NCBI GenBank assembly: GCA_024226315.1
Contig: JAAELT010000420.1
Span: 1-64,000, forward strand
Direction: 5' to 3'
DNA: 64,000 nt
From: a bacterium
GTDB lineage: Bacteria; Acidobacteriota; Thermoanaerobaculia; Multivoradales; J023
Each line of letters starts with the position of its first letter. Position 1 is the first letter of the stretch. Below, in pieces: positions 29,244-37,924 of the stretch. The position numbers and the translations under genes are program-made. The notes beneath the pieces are model-generated. The model saw only the letters and a list, made by a program, of their open reading frames with translations. It was not told the DNA's origin and made no database searches.

Positions 29244-29354
29244 GTACAGCTTCTCAGGTCGAGCTAGCCTGGCCGTCCGGCCAGCGAACGGTATCGCTTC
29301 AGTTCTGCGATCAGCCGTTCTGATCCACGCAAACCGCAGGAACGGAGGAAGTCC

Positions 29355-31706
29355 ATGAAACGAGTGTCTCTAGCCATTCTCACCGCGTTGATCGTCTGTA
29401 CGATCGCGGCGCCTCTCGCCGCCGAGAACCCCAAGGTCACCCCGGCCGCGAGAATAGGCACCGCGCCCGCAGTCGACAAGTTGATGGAGAACGTCACGCC
29501 GCCGCGAGCCTTCGGCGCCGAGAAAGAGGTCCTTAACCGCGTCCCAGACTCCCTGATGCGGCGCAAGCCGGTCGAGACGACCGCCGATCCCCTGGCCCAG
29601 CGCTTCGCGTCTTCGAAGGCGCCGACCACCGGCATCAGCTTCGGCGGCTACGACAGCGACGACAACGCCAGCCAGTTCGGCTTCCGCATCATGCCGCCGG
29701 ACACCGAGGGCGACGTCGGCCAGACCTACTACGTCCAGTACAACAACCTGGGCTGGAAGTACTTCAACAAGTCCACCGGCGCCCTCGTCGGCGGACCGTT
29801 CCCGGGCAACATCTTCTGGCAGGGTTTCGGCGGCGTCTGCGACACTGACAACGCTGGCGACCCGATCGTGCTCTACGACCAGTTCGCCGACCGCTGGGTG
29901 TTCAGTCAGTTCACCGATCCGGGCAATCCGGACGGCCACCAGTGCTTCGCGGTCACCCAGCCGGGCGCTGGTCCCGGTGGCCCCTACTACCTCTACGACT
30001 TCGTGGTCAGCCCGGGTCAGTTCAACGACTACGAGAAGATCACCGTGTGGACCGACGGCGCCGGCCAGAGCGCCTACCACATGAGCTCGAACGAGTTCGC
30101 CGGCAGCTTCGCCGGCGTCAACGCCACGGCGTTCGATCGCGATGCCATGCTCGCCGGTGGCGCGGCCTCCTTCGTCCAGTTCAGCCTCGGGACGAGCACT
30201 GCCGGCAAGCAGAACTTCGCCCTGCAACCCTCGCACCTCGAGGGCAACGCCACGCCTCCGGCGGGCACCTGCAACAAGTACATCATGGCCTTCGACAACG
30301 AGACCTGGGGCAGTGGACCCGGCTCTGACGGCTACCGCTTCTGGACGTTCTGCGTGGACTTCAACACGCCGTCGAATTCCACCTTCGCCGAGACCGCTTT
30401 CGCCAACGCGACCGCCTTCGATGCCGAGCTGTGCGGCTATTCCCGCGACTGCATCGACCAGCCCGGGACTAACCAGAAGCTCGACACCCTCGGTCAGTTC
30501 ACCATGTATCGCTTCGGCACCCGCTACTTCCCGGGCACGGGTCTGCGCGGCGCGATCAGTCATTCGGTGGACTCGGGCGGCGACGTCGCCGGCGTGCGCT
30601 GGGCCTCGATCGACGTCGACAACGAGACCGTTCTCGACGAGGGCACCCTGGCCCCCGGTGACGGAGTGAGCCGCTGGATGCCCTCGGCCTCGATCGACGG
30701 CTCGGGGAACATCGGCCTCGTGTTCACGAAGTCGAGCAACAGCGTCAGCCCGTCGGTGTACTTCACCGGCCGGGAGACCGGCGACCCGGCCGGCACCCTG
30801 CAGGCCGAGGTGGTTTGCATCGACGGCACCGGCTCGCAGCTCGGCGGCAACCGCTGGGGCGACTACGCCTCGGTCAGCGTCGATCCGGTTGACGACTGCA
30901 CCTTCTGGGTCACCAACGAGTACGTCGAGACCACCGGCAGCTTCCAGTGGGACACCCAGATCTGCTCCTACAGCTTCCCCTCCTGCGGCGTCAGCCAGAC
31001 CTGTGGCAACAACGTGATCGAGGGCAACGAAGCCTGCGACGGAACGGATCTCGGCGGCCAGAGCTGCGGCGACTTCGGCTGCTCCGGTGGCGCCCTGGCC
31101 TGCAACGGGTCGTGCACGGGCTTCGATACGTCGGGCTGCACTGGCTGCTCGCCGTGCAACAACAACGGTACCTGCGAGTCCGGCGAGGATTGCAACAACT
31201 GTCCCAACGACTGCGTCAGCGGAACCGGCTCAGGCGCGGTGTGCGGCAACGGCATCTGCGAGTCCGGCAACGGCGAGACCTGCCAGACCTGCTCGGCCGA
31301 CTGCAACGGCAAGACCGGTGGTAAGCCCTCCACCCGGTTCTGCTGTGGCTCCGCGGACAGCTTGGCCCCGAACGGCTGTGGCGACAATCGTTGCACCTCC
31401 GGCGGCTTCCAGTGCACCGAAGTGCCGGTCTCGGGCGGCAGCTTCTGCTGCGGCGACCTCACCTGCGACTCGGGTGAGGACTGCGGCAACTGCGCCCTCG
31501 ATTGCACCATCGGTGCGGAGGTCTGCACCGGCGGCATCGACGAGGACTGCGACGCCGCCGTCGATTGCAGCGACAGTGAGTGTTCCAGCGACCCGGCCTG
31601 CCAGACCCAGTGCGCGGACGTCGGCGAGTCATGTCGCGACGACGTCGACTGCTGCTCCGGCGATTGCAGTGGCGGCAAGCCGTCCACGCGTGTGTGCCTT
31701 CCCTAG
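29355..31706 (+). CDS. Large exported protein with Cys-rich C-terminal repeats
   Basis: The 783-residue protein has a Sec signal (MKRVSLAILTALIVCTIAAP, cleavage near LAAE). Residues of about 90-540 form one large domain with MPPDTEGDVGQTYYVQYNN, DRWVFSQF and GNRWGDYASVSVDP, reminiscent of extracellular propeller-like proteins. From about 545 it is Cys-rich, with CGNNVIEGNEACDG and CGNGICESGNGETC units like the Cys-rich repeats of myxobacterial surface proteins, ending CCSGDCSGGKPSTRVCLP. A ggaggaag ribosome site precedes the ATG and a strong terminator follows. Probably secreted or surface-attached; enzymatic role unknown. Confidence 0.82.
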   Translation: MKRVSLAILTALIVCTIAAPLAAENPKVTPAARIGTAPAVDKLMENVTPPRAFGAEKEVLNRVPDSLMRRKPVETTADPLAQRFASSKAPTTGISFGGYDSDDNASQFGFRIMPPDTEGDVGQTYYVQYNNLGWKYFNKSTGALVGGPFPGNIFWQGFGGVCDTDNAGDPIVLYDQFADRWVFSQFTDPGNPDGHQCFAVTQPGAGPGGPYYLYDFVVSPGQFNDYEKITVWTDGAGQSAYHMSSNEFAGSFAGVNATAFDRDAMLAGGAASFVQFSLGTSTAGKQNFALQPSHLEGNATPPAGTCNKYIMAFDNETWGSGPGSDGYRFWTFCVDFNTPSNSTFAETAFANATAFDAELCGYSRDCIDQPGTNQKLDTLGQFTMYRFGTRYFPGTGLRGAISHSVDSGGDVAGVRWASIDVDNETVLDEGTLAPGDGVSRWMPSASIDGSGNIGLVFTKSSNSVSPSVYFTGRETGDPAGTLQAEVVCIDGTGSQLGGNRWGDYASVSVDPVDDCTFWVTNEYVETTGSFQWDTQICSYSFPSCGVSQTCGNNVIEGNEACDGTDLGGQSCGDFGCSGGALACNGSCTGFDTSGCTGCSPCNNNGTCESGEDCNNCPNDCVSGTGSGAVCGNGICESGNGETCQTCSADCNGKTGGKPSTRFCCGSADSLAPNGCGDNRCTSGGFQCTEVPVSGGSFCCGDLTCDSGEDCGNCALDCTIGAEVCTGGIDEDCDAAVDCSDSECSSDPACQTQCADVGESCRDDVDCCSGDCSGGKPSTRVCLP

Positions 31707-31735
31707 TCGGGGCACCTAGAGATCGTCGATTGACG

Positions 31736-31772
31736 GGAAGGCCGGAGTCTTCGGACTCCGGCCTTCCTCTTT
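31736..31772 (+). terminator. Rho-independent-like terminator
   Basis: A 14-bp stem, ggaaggccggagtc (31736-31749) with gactccggccttcc (31754-31767), closes a ttcg tetraloop and is followed by tctttc. It lies 30 nt after the Cys-rich protein gene, matching a transcript end. Confidence 0.85.
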
Positions 31773-31797
31773 CGTGCCATCAGGTTATCCTTGGCCG

Positions 31798-33567
31798 ATG
31801 GGATTTCGAAGGCGCTCTACCAAATGGACGGAGCGGTGCCTATCTGTACTCGTGCTGCTCACCTGTTCGGTAGCGATCGCCGGCCCGGTCGCGGCGGAGG
31901 TCACTGCGGACTACCTGCGGCCGACCGCGAAGCCCGGTCGGTCCGGAGGGGCGCTGACGGTCGCGCTGCGCGCCGAGCCGAAGACCTTCAACCCGGTGGT
32001 CGCGGTCGATAATCCTTCCTTCACTGTCGTCCGTCGGCTGATGGCGGACCTGATTCACATCGACCGCGCCACCCAGGAGACCACTGCGGCGCTCGCCCGT
32101 AGCTGGTCGGTGTCGCCCGACGGACGCCGCTACACCCTGGAGCTGCGGCGCGGCATCCTTTTCTCCGACGGCCACCCGCTCGACGCCGACGACGTGGTGT
32201 TTACCTTCGGGGTCTACCTCGACGAAGAAGTCGGCTCGCCGCACCGCGACTTCCTGATCGTCGCGGACGAGCCGATCGTGGTCGAGAAGCTCGATTCCCA
32301 CACCGTGGCCTTTACCCTGGCCGAGCCCTATGCCGTCGGTGAGCGGCTGTTCGACTCGATCCCCATCCTGCCGCGGCACTTGCTGCAGCACGCCTACCGC
32401 GAGGGTCGCTTCGGCGAGACCTGGCAGCTCTCCACCCCCGCCGAGCAGATCGCCGGCCTCGGCCCGTTCCGGCTGGAGAAATACGTGCCCGGCGAGCGTC
32501 TCGAGATGGTGCGCAACCCGCACTACTGGAAAGTCGACCGCACGGGCCAGCGCCTGCCCTACCTGGAGCGCCTGACCTTCCTGTTCGTGGCCAGCGAGGA
32601 CGCCCAGACGCTGCGCTTCCAGGCCGGCGACACCCACCTCACCAACCGCCTGAGCGCCAAGAGCTACGCCGTGTTGGATCGCGAGCGGGGCAGCCGGGGC
32701 TACACGCTCGAAGATCTCGGGCCGGGGCTCGGCTACACATTTCTCTTCTTCAACCTGAACGATCTCCGGGAGAAGGAGCTGCCCGAGATCGAGCGCAAGC
32801 AGGCCTGGTTCAGGCAGGTAGCCTTTCGCCGGGCGGTGTCGGCGACGATGGACCGGGCCGGCATCGCGCGCCTGGTCTACCAGGGGCGGGCGACGCCCAT
32901 CGCCTCGCACGTCAGCCCGGGCAACAAGCAGTGGGCGAACCGCGCCCTCGAGCCGCCGGAGCGCTCGCTCGAGGCGGCGCGGGCGCTGCTGCGCGAGGCG
33001 GGCTTCACCTGGGACGAGGACGGCAAGCTGCGCGACGCCGGCGGCGAGCCGGTGGCGTTCTCGCTGCTCACCAGCTCGTCGAACGAGGAACGCAAGGAGA
33101 TCGCCACCATCGTCCAGGACGACCTCGGTCAGCTCGGCCTCAGGGTCGACGTCGTGCCGCTCGAGTTCCGAGCGATGCTCGACCGGATCTTCCGCGGGCA
33201 CGACTACGATGCCTGTGTCCTGGCCTTCGGCGGGGGGGACGTGGACCCCAATTCGGCGATTCCGACCATCACCTCAGGGGGCCAGAACCACCTGTGGCGG
33301 CTGCTCGGAGAGCCGCCGCCCTGGCAGGTGGAGATCGATCGGCTGATGGATCGGCAGCTGACGACGATCGACCCGGTGGAACGCAAGCGGCTCTACGACC
33401 GGGTGCAGGAGCTGGCGGCTCAGAACCTGCCGATGATCTTCCTGGTGAGCCCCAACGTGCTTGCCGGCGCGGCGCCAGGCCTGGGCAACTTCTCGCCGGC
33501 GATCCTCGACCACTTCACCCTGTGGAACGCCGACGAGCTCTACTGGCGCAGTGACGGCGGGAGCTGA
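31798..33567 (+). CDS. ABC-transporter extracellular solute-binding protein, family 5
   Basis: The ATG at 31798 gives 589 residues with a signal peptide (LSVLVLLTCSVAIAG). The SBP family 5 signature runs from GGALTVALRAEPKTFNP through LARSWSVSPDGRRYTLELRRGILFSDGHPLDADDVVFTF, then PFRLEKYVPGERLEMVRNPHYW and a C-terminal QELAAQNLPMIFLV. These proteins deliver oligopeptides or similar solutes to ABC importers, or act in signalling. No permease or ATPase genes are adjacent, so the transporter must be encoded elsewhere or the protein works alone. It follows a terminator, so it likely has its own promoter. Confidence 0.9.
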   Translation: MGFRRRSTKWTERCLSVLVLLTCSVAIAGPVAAEVTADYLRPTAKPGRSGGALTVALRAEPKTFNPVVAVDNPSFTVVRRLMADLIHIDRATQETTAALARSWSVSPDGRRYTLELRRGILFSDGHPLDADDVVFTFGVYLDEEVGSPHRDFLIVADEPIVVEKLDSHTVAFTLAEPYAVGERLFDSIPILPRHLLQHAYREGRFGETWQLSTPAEQIAGLGPFRLEKYVPGERLEMVRNPHYWKVDRTGQRLPYLERLTFLFVASEDAQTLRFQAGDTHLTNRLSAKSYAVLDRERGSRGYTLEDLGPGLGYTFLFFNLNDLREKELPEIERKQAWFRQVAFRRAVSATMDRAGIARLVYQGRATPIASHVSPGNKQWANRALEPPERSLEAARALLREAGFTWDEDGKLRDAGGEPVAFSLLTSSSNEERKEIATIVQDDLGQLGLRVDVVPLEFRAMLDRIFRGHDYDACVLAFGGGDVDPNSAIPTITSGGQNHLWRLLGEPPPWQVEIDRLMDRQLTTIDPVERKRLYDRVQELAAQNLPMIFLVSPNVLAGAAPGLGNFSPAILDHFTLWNADELYWRSDGGS

Positions 33568-33643
33568 GCCCAGCTGAGCTAAGATCCGCCGACGAACGCA
33601 CCGCGCCAGCAAGGCCTGCTCCAGCCAGAATCCACCCGATCCG

Positions 33644-34225
33644 ATGAACCCGAGCATTCCCGATCCCGCCTGGTCGGACCGGCGTCTCGCGGCCGCCTGC
33701 CTGGCGGGCGATGAGTTGGCCTGGAACGCGTTGGTGGACAAATATAGCCAGATGGTGTTCGCCATCGTCCGCCGCTATGGAGCTTCGCGGGAGGAAGCCG
33801 CGGATCTGTTCCAGGCGATCTGGCTCGACGCCTACAACGATCTGCCGCAACTGCGCCGCAAGAGGGCGCTGAAGCCCTGGCTGGTGTCGGTGGCGAGCCA
33901 CAAGTGCTATCACTGGAAGCGCAAGCACCTGCGGCAGCAGGCCCACGAGGTCGGCACCCTTGACGACCAGGAAGGGGGCCGGCAAGCGGCGGAAGATCCG
34001 GGGCTGTTGGATCAGCTGATGCGTGACCAACTGGTACGCGAGGGCCTGTTCGCGCTGTCTCCCCGCTGCCGAGAGATGATTCGGTTGCTGTTCTTCACCA
34101 TCCCGCCGAAACCCTACAAGGAGGTCGCCGAGCGTCTCGGGCTGGCGATCGGCTCCATCGGTTTCATTCGCGGTCGTTGCCTCGAGCAGTTGCGGAAAGC
34201 CCTCGGACGTCACGGATTGCAATGA
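33644..34225 (+). CDS. ECF-type RNA polymerase sigma factor
   Basis: The 193-residue protein has the two-domain ECF layout. Sigma-2 spans LAAACLAGDELAWNALVDKY to about residue 90, with EEAADLFQAIWLDAY and LKPWLVSVASHKCYHWKR. Sigma-4 includes LSPRCREMIRLLFF and YKEVAERLGLAIGSIGFIRG with its helix-turn-helix. It lacks sigma-1 and sigma-3, as ECF factors do. The stop overlaps the ATG of the TPR-CHAT gene (ATGA at 34222-34225), so the two are made in coupled amounts. An anti-sigma-like protein is encoded further downstream. Target promoters are unknown. Confidence 0.92.
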   Translation: MNPSIPDPAWSDRRLAAACLAGDELAWNALVDKYSQMVFAIVRRYGASREEAADLFQAIWLDAYNDLPQLRRKRALKPWLVSVASHKCYHWKRKHLRQQAHEVGTLDDQEGGRQAAEDPGLLDQLMRDQLVREGLFALSPRCREMIRLLFFTIPPKPYKEVAERLGLAIGSIGFIRGRCLEQLRKALGRHGLQ

Positions 34226-37125
34226 CAGAAGCCGAAGAGCGGCCCGCGGCAGCCCCGGATACCCTGGTGTTCGAAGACCCGGCGTTGTTCGAAGACCTGG
34301 CTGGCCTGAGGAGCAAGCAGCAGCGTAGCGACTTCTTCCGACATCGCATCGACCTGTTGCAAGCCGATCTTGTCCGAGCATTGTGCTCCGAGGTCTCGCG
34401 CCTGTTCGGAGTCGACCTGGAGCGGGCCCGGAACCTGGCCGAGACCGCCCGCTGGCTGGCCGAGAAGCTCGCCCACGAGCCGAGCCGCGCGCGGTCCGCA
34501 CGCGCCGCCGCCAACGTCGCGCACTCCCTGGGCGAGACCACGCGGGCGCAGGAGCTGTACGGCGAAGCTCTCGATCGCTTCGAAGAGCTTGAGGAGGAAA
34601 AGGAGGCGGCCGTCACCCGCTCGAGCGCGCTGCTGAATCTTGCCTTCCTCGGCGAACATGGCGTAGTGGATGCCTGGTATCGGTCCGCGCGGGAGACGTT
34701 CGAGCACCTCGCCGACCGCCGCCGCCTGGCTACTCTGGAGCACAATTTCGGCATCATCCTCGGTCGCCAGGACCGTTGGGAGGAAGCTCTCGAAAGCTAC
34801 ACTGCAGCCTGCGAGGAATTCCGCCGGCTGGACCGGGCTCAGGACGTCGCGATCTGCTTGCGCAACATCGCCGTCTGCCAGATCAACCTGCACGACTTCA
34901 CCGCCGCGCTCGACGTCTATCGAGACAACCGCGCTTATTGCCTGGACCACGGGCTGACGCGGATCCTGCTCCAGATCGACTACAACATCGCCTACCTGTT
35001 CTATCTCCGCGGCGAGTACACCCGCGCGATTCGACTCTTTCAGGCGGCGCGGCGTGATTGTGCGACGGCGGGCGATGAGTACCATGCCGCCCTGTGTGAT
35101 CTCGACCAGGCCGAGATCTATCTCGATCTCAACCTGGTCGAAGAGGCGGCGAAACTGGCCCAGGCGGCGATCACCACCTTCGACGGTTTGAGCATCCCTT
35201 ACGAGGGGGCCAAGGCGCTGACTTTTCGGGCGATCGCCTTGAGTCGGCAGGGTCGGACCATCGAGGCACTGACCTTGCTGCGCCGAGCGCGGGAGACCTT
35301 CGTCAGCGAGCGAAACCGGCTGTGGCCGGCATTGATTGATTTCTATTGCGCGGTGGTGCTGACGCGTGACGGAAAGCCACGCGACGCCATACGCCTCGCC
35401 CGTGGAGCCCGGGAGGTTTTTGCGGAGCTGTCTCTAGCGCCCCGAGTCGCCATGTGCGAGCTTCTGATCGCTGAATTGCTCCTCGCTCTGGGGAAACCGA
35501 GTGAAGCGAGGGCGTCGTGTCACGATGCGCTGGCGCGGCTTGCGGGTCTCGACTTGCCGGCCTTGGAGCATCGAGTGTTCCTGGTGCTCGGTCAGGTCGA
35601 AGAGGCTATCGGCGACCGACAGGCGGCGATCGATGCCTATCATCGTTCTCATCGCTGGTTGGAGAAGCTGCGGAGCCAGCTCCAGGGCGACGACCTGAAG
35701 ATCGCGTTTCTCAAGGATAAGCACGTCGTCTACGAGAGCCTGGTCTGGCTGACCCTGGAAGGAGGCCTGCCCGCCGAGCGCGAGGAGGTCGCGTTCGGCT
35801 ATGTCGAGGCTTCGAAGTCCCGCAGCCTGGCGGACCTCATGGCTTTCCGTGCTCACGCCCTGGCACCCAGATCCGAAGCCCGGGGTGAGCTGGCCGAGCG
35901 GACGCGAGCCTTGCGCGAGGAGCTCGGCTGGCTCTACCGACAGATCGACGTCGTGCAGATGCGCCCGAGCGAGCACTACCGTCAGAAGGTCGAAGCGCTG
36001 CGCCCCCGGATCCGACGCAAGGAAGGACATCTGCTTCGCTCGTTGCGGGAGCTGCGGGCGACGGACCGTGAGTTTACATCGCTCCAGCCGGGGGAAGTGA
36101 TCGATCTGGAGACCGTGCGAGCGTCGCTGCCGGCGGATACCACCCTCATCGAGTACTACATCGCCCGCGGCCGTGTTTTCGTCTTCGTGGTCGGCCGCGA
36201 CGATCTCGAAGTCGTTCCGTTGGCCGCGGCCGCGAAGGCGCGCGAAATATACCGATTCCTGCAGTTCCAGCTCTCCAGATCGACGTCGGAGGACCAGTCG
36301 CCCGCGGCGTCGCAGCTCGCGCACGAAGCGATGCGAGCTCATCTGGAGGAGCTCTACGCGGCACTGATCGATCCGATCCGTGACCGCTTGCGCACCGAGC
36401 GTCTGGTTGTCGTACCCCATGGCTTTCTCCACTACGTGCCGTTTCATGCTCTCCACGACGGCGACAGCTACCTCACTGATCGGTTCACGATCTCCTACGC
36501 CCCCAGCGCCGAGGTTTTTCATTTGTGCTCGATGAAACGAGCGGCCTGGGACGATTGCTCGGTGGTGCTCGGGGTGGCCGACGAGAGGGCGCCCTACATT
36601 CTCGAGGAGGCCCGGGCGGTGGCGGCCTCACTGCCCCGGGCGCGGCTGTTGTTGGGTGAGGATGCGAGCGCCGAGGAGCTGCGTCGGCACGGAGCTCGGG
36701 CTCGCTATCTGCATATCGCCACCCACGGTCTTTTCCGACGCGACAACCCCATGTTCTCGGCCATTCAACTCGGCGCGACCCGCTTGAGCCTGTTCGATCT
36801 CTATGACCTGCGCCTTGCAGCCGAGCTCGTCGTTCTCTCCGGCTGCGGCACGGGCCTGGGCGCCGTGCTCGGCGGCGAGGAGCTGGTGGGCTTGACCCGC
36901 GGGCTGCTCTACGCTGGCGCTCAGTCGGTCGTGGTGACCTTGTGGGACGTGCACGACGCCTCCGCGGCGGTATTCATGCGCCGCTTCTGGCAGCACTTGA
37001 CGGCCGGATCCGGGCGCGCCCAGGCACTGCGACAGGCCATGTGGGATCTACGAGATACCTACCCGAGCCCCTATCACTGGGCACCATTCATCATGGTCGG
37101 CAAACCGACCGGAGCCGAGCTCTGA
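34222..37125 (+). CDS. TPR-CHAT caspase-like protease
   Basis: The 967-residue protein starts at the ATG overlapping the sigma-factor stop. Residues of about 60-540 are TPR helix pairs (for example FTAALDVYRDNRAYCLDHG and RGEYTRAIRLFQAARRDC). A charged helical linker follows, then a CHAT domain from about 640 to the end. Its catalytic dyad is visible: His835 in YLHIATHGLF and Cys875 in VVLSGCGTGLG, with TVVTLWDVHD-type strands after. CHAT proteases are clan CD cysteine peptidases; TPR-CHAT proteins include Csx29 of Craspase. No signal peptide, so cytoplasmic. Coupling to a sigma factor suggests regulated proteolysis of a sigma-control protein; substrate not shown. Confidence 0.93.
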   Translation: MTEAEERPAAAPDTLVFEDPALFEDLAGLRSKQQRSDFFRHRIDLLQADLVRALCSEVSRLFGVDLERARNLAETARWLAEKLAHEPSRARSARAAANVAHSLGETTRAQELYGEALDRFEELEEEKEAAVTRSSALLNLAFLGEHGVVDAWYRSARETFEHLADRRRLATLEHNFGIILGRQDRWEEALESYTAACEEFRRLDRAQDVAICLRNIAVCQINLHDFTAALDVYRDNRAYCLDHGLTRILLQIDYNIAYLFYLRGEYTRAIRLFQAARRDCATAGDEYHAALCDLDQAEIYLDLNLVEEAAKLAQAAITTFDGLSIPYEGAKALTFRAIALSRQGRTIEALTLLRRARETFVSERNRLWPALIDFYCAVVLTRDGKPRDAIRLARGAREVFAELSLAPRVAMCELLIAELLLALGKPSEARASCHDALARLAGLDLPALEHRVFLVLGQVEEAIGDRQAAIDAYHRSHRWLEKLRSQLQGDDLKIAFLKDKHVVYESLVWLTLEGGLPAEREEVAFGYVEASKSRSLADLMAFRAHALAPRSEARGELAERTRALREELGWLYRQIDVVQMRPSEHYRQKVEALRPRIRRKEGHLLRSLRELRATDREFTSLQPGEVIDLETVRASLPADTTLIEYYIARGRVFVFVVGRDDLEVVPLAAAAKAREIYRFLQFQLSRSTSEDQSPAASQLAHEAMRAHLEELYAALIDPIRDRLRTERLVVVPHGFLHYVPFHALHDGDSYLTDRFTISYAPSAEVFHLCSMKRAAWDDCSVVLGVADERAPYILEEARAVAASLPRARLLLGEDASAEELRRHGARARYLHIATHGLFRRDNPMFSAIQLGATRLSLFDLYDLRLAAELVVLSGCGTGLGAVLGGEELVGLTRGLLYAGAQSVVVTLWDVHDASAAVFMRRFWQHLTAGSGRAQALRQAMWDLRDTYPSPYHWAPFIMVGKPTGAEL

Positions 37126-37150
37126 GATCCAAATGCCGATTCCTGCAAAC

Positions 37151-37199
37151 CTATATTTTTCTTGCTCCAGAACAACCCTATACATACTGACGGGAACAG
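37151..37199 (+). promoter_or_regulatory. Shared upstream block, copy 2
   Basis: ctatatttttc at 37151-37161, accct at 37175-37179 and acag at 37196-37199 repeat the block at 29195-29243 without gaps. It sits in the 142-bp gap between the CHAT gene and the anti-sigma-like gene, so those last two genes may have their own promoter. A ccggcc/ggccgg hairpin follows at 37200-37215. Confidence 0.5.
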
Positions 37200-37267
37200 C
37201 CGGCCTCCCGGCCGGTCCACGACCGAGCGCCAACCAGACCCAGACGAGACCCTGGAGGAATAGCCTC

Positions 37268-37924
37268 ATGACCAGATACGACATCACCGAGTGGAGCGAT
37301 TTTGTACGTGAGGTGACTGATCCCGAGACAGAAGAGCAGATGCGTGAGCATCTGGCCGTGGCGTCCGTGCGGGTGCAGCGAGTTGTTGCAACCTTGCGCC
37401 GGGTCGCCGAGGTGGGCCTGATGGATGCTCGGGACGCTGTGCCCGAGCACGCCGTGCGAATCGCCAAGGCAATCGCCAGCGTGCCTCGAGTGACACCCCA
37501 TGAGCGAGATTCCGAGGGAGCATCGGTGCTGCGGCGCCTGCTCTGCACGGTCGCTTTCGACAGTCGTTTGCAGCCGGCCTCCGCGGGAACGCGGGATCTG
37601 GAAGGCTCCCACCGGCAAATGGTCTACGAAGCCGAGGGCTATCGGATCGATGTCCGAATGGAACAGGAGCTCGAGTCGCAGGGCACCGTGGCTGTCGGAC
37701 AGGTCTCTCGCCACGACGAGGGCGCCCGGCCGTTGGCACGTGTGCCGGTCCTGGTCTTCTCTGGGATGGACGAGATCGGACACACCGTCACCAGTCGATT
37801 CGGGGAGTTTCAATTTGAGGGGTTGCCGCGCCGAGACCTGGATCTGTGCCTGGTGGTCGGAGAGGATTTCCTCGAAATCCCGCTGGCGGCTGAATCCGGC
37901 AACGAGCCGGGGCTAGCATCGTGA
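37268..37924 (+). CDS. Anti-sigma-like protein (cysteine-less) with C-terminal carboxypeptidase-regulatory-like domain
   Basis: ATG 37268 is preceded by ctggagga. The 218-residue protein opens ITEWSDFVREVTDPETEEQM then REHLAVASVRVQ, the spacing of zinc-binding anti-sigma domains (H-x4-C-x2-C), with His28 kept but Ser33 and Val36 where cysteines would stand. A helical middle follows, then residues of about 138-218 (TVAVGQVSR, VPVLVFSG, TVTSRFGEFQFEGL) resemble a transthyretin-like/CarboxypepD_reg fold. No membrane segment. Its place after the sigma and CHAT genes fits an inhibitor or protease substrate; this is inference. It overlaps the subtilase start by 4 nt. Confidence 0.68.
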   Translation: MTRYDITEWSDFVREVTDPETEEQMREHLAVASVRVQRVVATLRRVAEVGLMDARDAVPEHAVRIAKAIASVPRVTPHERDSEGASVLRRLLCTVAFDSRLQPASAGTRDLEGSHRQMVYEAEGYRIDVRMEQELESQGTVAVGQVSRHDEGARPLARVPVLVFSGMDEIGHTVTSRFGEFQFEGLPRRDLDLCLVVGEDFLEIPLAAESGNEPGLAS

